The notes under the pieces were generated by a model. That model had not been told where the DNA came from. It did no database searches and worked only from the letters and a program-made list of their open reading frames with translations. This document shows positions 62,662-64,000 of a stretch of DNA of 64,000 nucleotides, piece by piece. This DNA comes from Blautia sp. OF03-15BH (lineage in GTDB: Bacteria; Bacillota; Clostridia; Lachnospirales; Lachnospiraceae): contig NZ_QSCM01000002.1 in assembly GCF_003463065.1 (NCBI RefSeq), positions 248,927-312,926 of the forward strand, written 5' to 3'. The position numbers and the translations under genes are program-made. Positions within the stretch are counted from its first letter, which is position 1. Each line of letters opens with the position of its first letter.

Positions 62662-62709
62662 TCTTAATCACCTCAGATTAAGAATAACTGCTGTTAGCTA
62701 AACTGTCAA
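62660..62709 (-). promoter_or_regulatory. Promoter and start-codon hairpin, operon U2
   Basis: TTGACA (62704-62709) and TATTCT (62681-62686) with a 17-base spacer beginning GTTTAG. ATTCTTAAT (62677-62685) pairs with ATTAAGAAT (62660-62668), with CTGAGGTG in the loop. Confidence 0.85.
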
Positions 62710-62711
62710 GA

Positions 62712-62742
62712 AACAAAAAGCCTCCCCGTTTAAAGGGAGGCT
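62712..62742 (-). terminator. Terminator, operon U1
   Basis: GCCTCCC/GGGAGGC hairpin followed by TTTTTGTTTC on the - strand. The -35 box of operon U2 begins only a few bases further on. Confidence 0.8.
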
Positions 62743-62749
62743 GAAATGA

Positions 62750-63148
62750 CTAAACCCAATCTGAGCTTTCTACTGTGGTGTGTTGCTCGTCTGTCTCTAC
62801 ATACACTCGTTCTGGAATCTCTTTATCAAAATCCTTATAATTTACTGTAAGTAATACCGCAATAAGTAAGATCTCGATTATTGCAATTATAAAAATAGTA
62901 TGCCTATCAATATGATTGTGAATTATAACTGGCGCTATTGTTGCCACAATAATATACAAGTATGTACCGATTGTTGCTACAGGATATTCCTCAATTTTAA
63001 ACATAAATGGTAGCCGAAATAGCAACAGCACTAAAACTGCATCTGTGAGCAGCATAACTCTTACAGCAAACGACAAGCCAAATATTAAAAATAACATCCA
63101 GCTGAGCACAAGAAACATACCAACAAAAATAAATGCAAAAACAGTCAT
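62750..63148 (-). CDS. Array operon U1, B protein (membrane protein)
   Basis: 132-aa protein with about four membrane segments (VFAFIFVGMFLVLSWML, VMLLTDAVLVLLLF, ATIGTYLYIIVATIAPVII, IFIIAIIEILLIAVLL) and an acidic end (DFDKEIPERVYVETDE). It has the DFDKE/HFDE element of other B proteins but no HTH-like tail. GGATGGTGATT precedes the start and can pair with an upstream arm near 63180. Function unknown. Confidence 0.75.
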   Translation of the reverse strand: MTVFAFIFVGMFLVLSWMLFLIFGLSFAVRVMLLTDAVLVLLLFRLPFMFKIEEYPVATIGTYLYIIVATIAPVIIHNHIDRHTIFIIAIIEILLIAVLLTVNYKDFDKEIPERVYVETDEQHTTVESSDWV

Positions 63149-63193
63149 TTAATCACCATCCATTTTTATTTTATTATGAATGGTAATTATCTT

Positions 63194-63601
63194 CTACTTG
63201 GTATTACTCTGACATAAACTGTCAAGAATTGCTAAACATTCATCATAGAAACATATATCTTTACTAAATATCCCAGTTATGCGCATTGCCGTTGAGACAT
63301 ATACAATCGCACATGCTGCTACTATAAGTATTTGTAGAATACCAATACTCATAAATAAATACAAATTATCATTTATAGCAGTTCCAAATGCTCCTCCAAT
63401 AAAAATAGTGTCGACTAATTTAGAATTCTTCTCAGCAACCTTCTTTCTGCTTCTTAAGATTCTTGCTAATGTTTCTTTATCGTGTACTTCACTAAATAAT
63501 GAGATCACACGCTTTTTCCATTCTTGATAAGACACAAATTTTATCGTAAATATAAATTTACGACCAAGTTTTCCAATTTCCTTGCTAATTTCTTTTCTCA
63601 T
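63194..63601 (-). CDS. Array operon U1, A protein
   Basis: 135-aa member of the A family: N-terminal basic helix MRKEISKEIGKLGRK, motif YQEWKKR near residue 25, two membrane segments (about 65-84, TIFIGGAFGTAINDNLYLF, and 85-107, IGILQILIVAACAIVYVST) and C-terminal CFYDECLAIL. The damaged A gene of U4 was a close relative. GAGGTG lies in the loop of a start-codon hairpin with two wobble pairs. Confidence 0.8.
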   Translation of the reverse strand: MRKEISKEIGKLGRKFIFTIKFVSYQEWKKRVISLFSEVHDKETLARILRSRKKVAEKNSKLVDTIFIGGAFGTAINDNLYLFMSIGILQILIVAACAIVYVSTAMRITGIFSKDICFYDECLAILDSLCQSNTK

Positions 63602-63650
63602 TCCTAATCACCTCAGGACTAAGAATAACTATTACTGCCTAAACTGTAAA
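63595..63650 (-). promoter_or_regulatory. Promoter and start-codon hairpin, operon U1
   Basis: TTTACA (63645-63650) and TATTCT (63622-63627) with a 17-base spacer containing GTTTAG. ATTCTTAGT can pair with ATTAGGAAT at the start codon through G-U pairs, keeping the structure despite base changes. Confidence 0.75.
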
Positions 63651-63652
63651 GA

Positions 63653-63682
63653 AGCAAAAAGCCTCCCCGGTTAAAGGGAGGC
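63653..63682 (-). terminator. Terminator after the rightmost B gene
   Basis: GCCTCCC/GGGAGGC hairpin with loop TTAACCGG and TTTTTGC on the - strand, same as after U2. Confidence 0.8.
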
Positions 63683-63689
63683 TGAAATT

Positions 63690-63941
63690 CTATAATTTAT
63701 TATTAGTTCTTAAAATCTTTATGATCTCTTCTCTCGGTAAATCTACATAATCTTCGATATCATCAATGGAATCATACCCAGTGTACAACTCGATAACTGT
63801 TTTGTCTAAACCTTGCTCATCTATCTTCTTGTGAATATCTTGTATTTTATAATCTTCTGCAATTTCTAACACAAAATCAAATAGAAACTTAACGAAAAAA
63901 AACAAATAAACACCTACTATCACTATTATGCACACTGACAT
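63690..63941 (-). CDS. Array B protein at the window edge (U0), one membrane segment plus HTH-like tail
   Basis: 83-aa frame: a membrane segment (about 3-24, VCIIVIVGVYLFFFVKFLFDF) and the tail IQDIHKKIDEQGLDK with IELYTGYDSIDDIEDYVDL and EEIIKILRTNNKL, identical in its last 38 residues to the U2 B protein. No ribosome binding site precedes the ATG and the bases beyond 63945 look unrelated to the array, so the N-terminus may be cut off by a rearrangement. The A gene that should precede it is absent or outside the window. Confidence 0.6.
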   Translation of the reverse strand: MSVCIIVIVGVYLFFFVKFLFDFVLEIAEDYKIQDIHKKIDEQGLDKTVIELYTGYDSIDDIEDYVDLPREEIIKILRTNNKL

Positions 63942-63945
63942 TGCA

Positions 63946-64000
63946 TATTACGCAAGAACTGCGCATCCGTTCCAGAGGAACGGAGCGCCATTCCGCTTCA
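63946..64000. other. Unassigned GC-richer edge sequence with a hairpin
   Basis: CCGTTCC-AGA-GGAACGG forms a hairpin at about 63967-63983. The last bases read GCCATTCCGCTTCA, loosely like the reverse of the hairpin arm found in the structured elements at 16.4 and 32.1 kb. The window ends before this can be judged. Confidence 0.3.

Noticed and set aside
47243..63811. GTTTAG sites as integron attC core sites
   Set aside because: The integron core is GTTRRRY. Here the fourth base is T, the sites lie inside genes as well as between them, and no integron integrase is nearby.
46413..63941. Diversity-generating retroelement or prophage
   Set aside because: No reverse transcriptase, template/variable repeat pair, terminase, capsid or tail genes were seen.
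1..64000. tRNA or rRNA genes
   Set aside because: No cloverleaf with TTCRANY and CCA-like ends and no rRNA signature was found by reading both strands.

Overview
The window looks like a chromosome segment of a gut Lachnospiraceae bacterium (Firmicutes, Blautia-like). Evidence is the Gram-positive gene set (LexA with CGAAC-N4-GTTCG type boxes, SepF, MreBCD, MinCDE, RodA, an AgrC/LytTR pair, cre-like sites), strong AGGAGG ribosome binding sites, TTGACA-N17-TATAAT promoters, and the gene order around mutS-mutL-miaA and mreB-mreC-mreD-mrdA-minC-minD-minE-rodA. The genus is inferred from gene content only. No tRNA, rRNA, CRISPR array or prophage was seen.

Layout. 1-8.1 kb is a variable region on the + strand: a two-subunit ABC exporter, a tiny repetitive hydrophobic ORF, a Cro/CI-type regulator, a LytTR response regulator and an AgrC-like kinase with a LytTR-type direct repeat upstream, a NUDIX hydrolase, and a 0.7 kb stretch of fused gene fragments. 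8.3-15.6 kb holds small metabolic and surface genes (YhcH-like protein, cell-wall-binding SGNH esterase, aldo/keto reductase, divergent SOS pair lexA/yneA-like, GDSL esterase, tyrosine recombinase, DUF4317). 15.9-46.4 kb is almost all on the - strand and is core: HPr-like protein, dtd, CMP-kinase-like, rluD, lspA, aroB, ylmH, sepF, yggS, HlyD-like protein, D,D-carboxypeptidase, mgsA, rodA, minEDC, mrdA, mreDCB, radC, two flavoproteins, a PLP lyase, miaA, mutL, mutS and an MmcQ-MGMT-like protein. These cover cell shape, division-site selection, peptidoglycan synthesis and mismatch repair.

46.4-64 kb is an AT-richer accessory island, nearly all on the - strand. It has a giant repeat-rich surface protein (about 1,879 residues of its own) that runs in frame through the promoter of a downstream lipoprotein gene, and a Big_2-repeat/transglutaminase-like secreted protein. 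Most notably it has a tandem array of at least seven two-gene operons. Each has its own TTGACA-N17-TATNCT promoter, a Shine-Dalgarno hairpin, an A gene (about 135 aa, two membrane segments, motifs YxxW and FYxxC[LI]), a second hairpin over the B-gene ribosome binding site, a B gene (membrane protein, often with a helix-turn-helix-like tail) and a near-identical terminator. Some copies are decayed and some share exchanged modules. I do not recognise this system.

A second island-wide signal is the hexamer GTTTAG on the coding (-) strand. By eye there are 38 copies between 47.2 and 64.0 kb, in genes, promoters and terminators, and none in the other orientation there. In the 39 kb of core sequence between 8.1 and 47.2 kb I found one copy in either orientation. 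Two intergenic copies of a branched structured repeat (16.4 kb and 32.1 kb), whose closing stems match the adjacent gene ends rather than each other, are a further unexplained feature.
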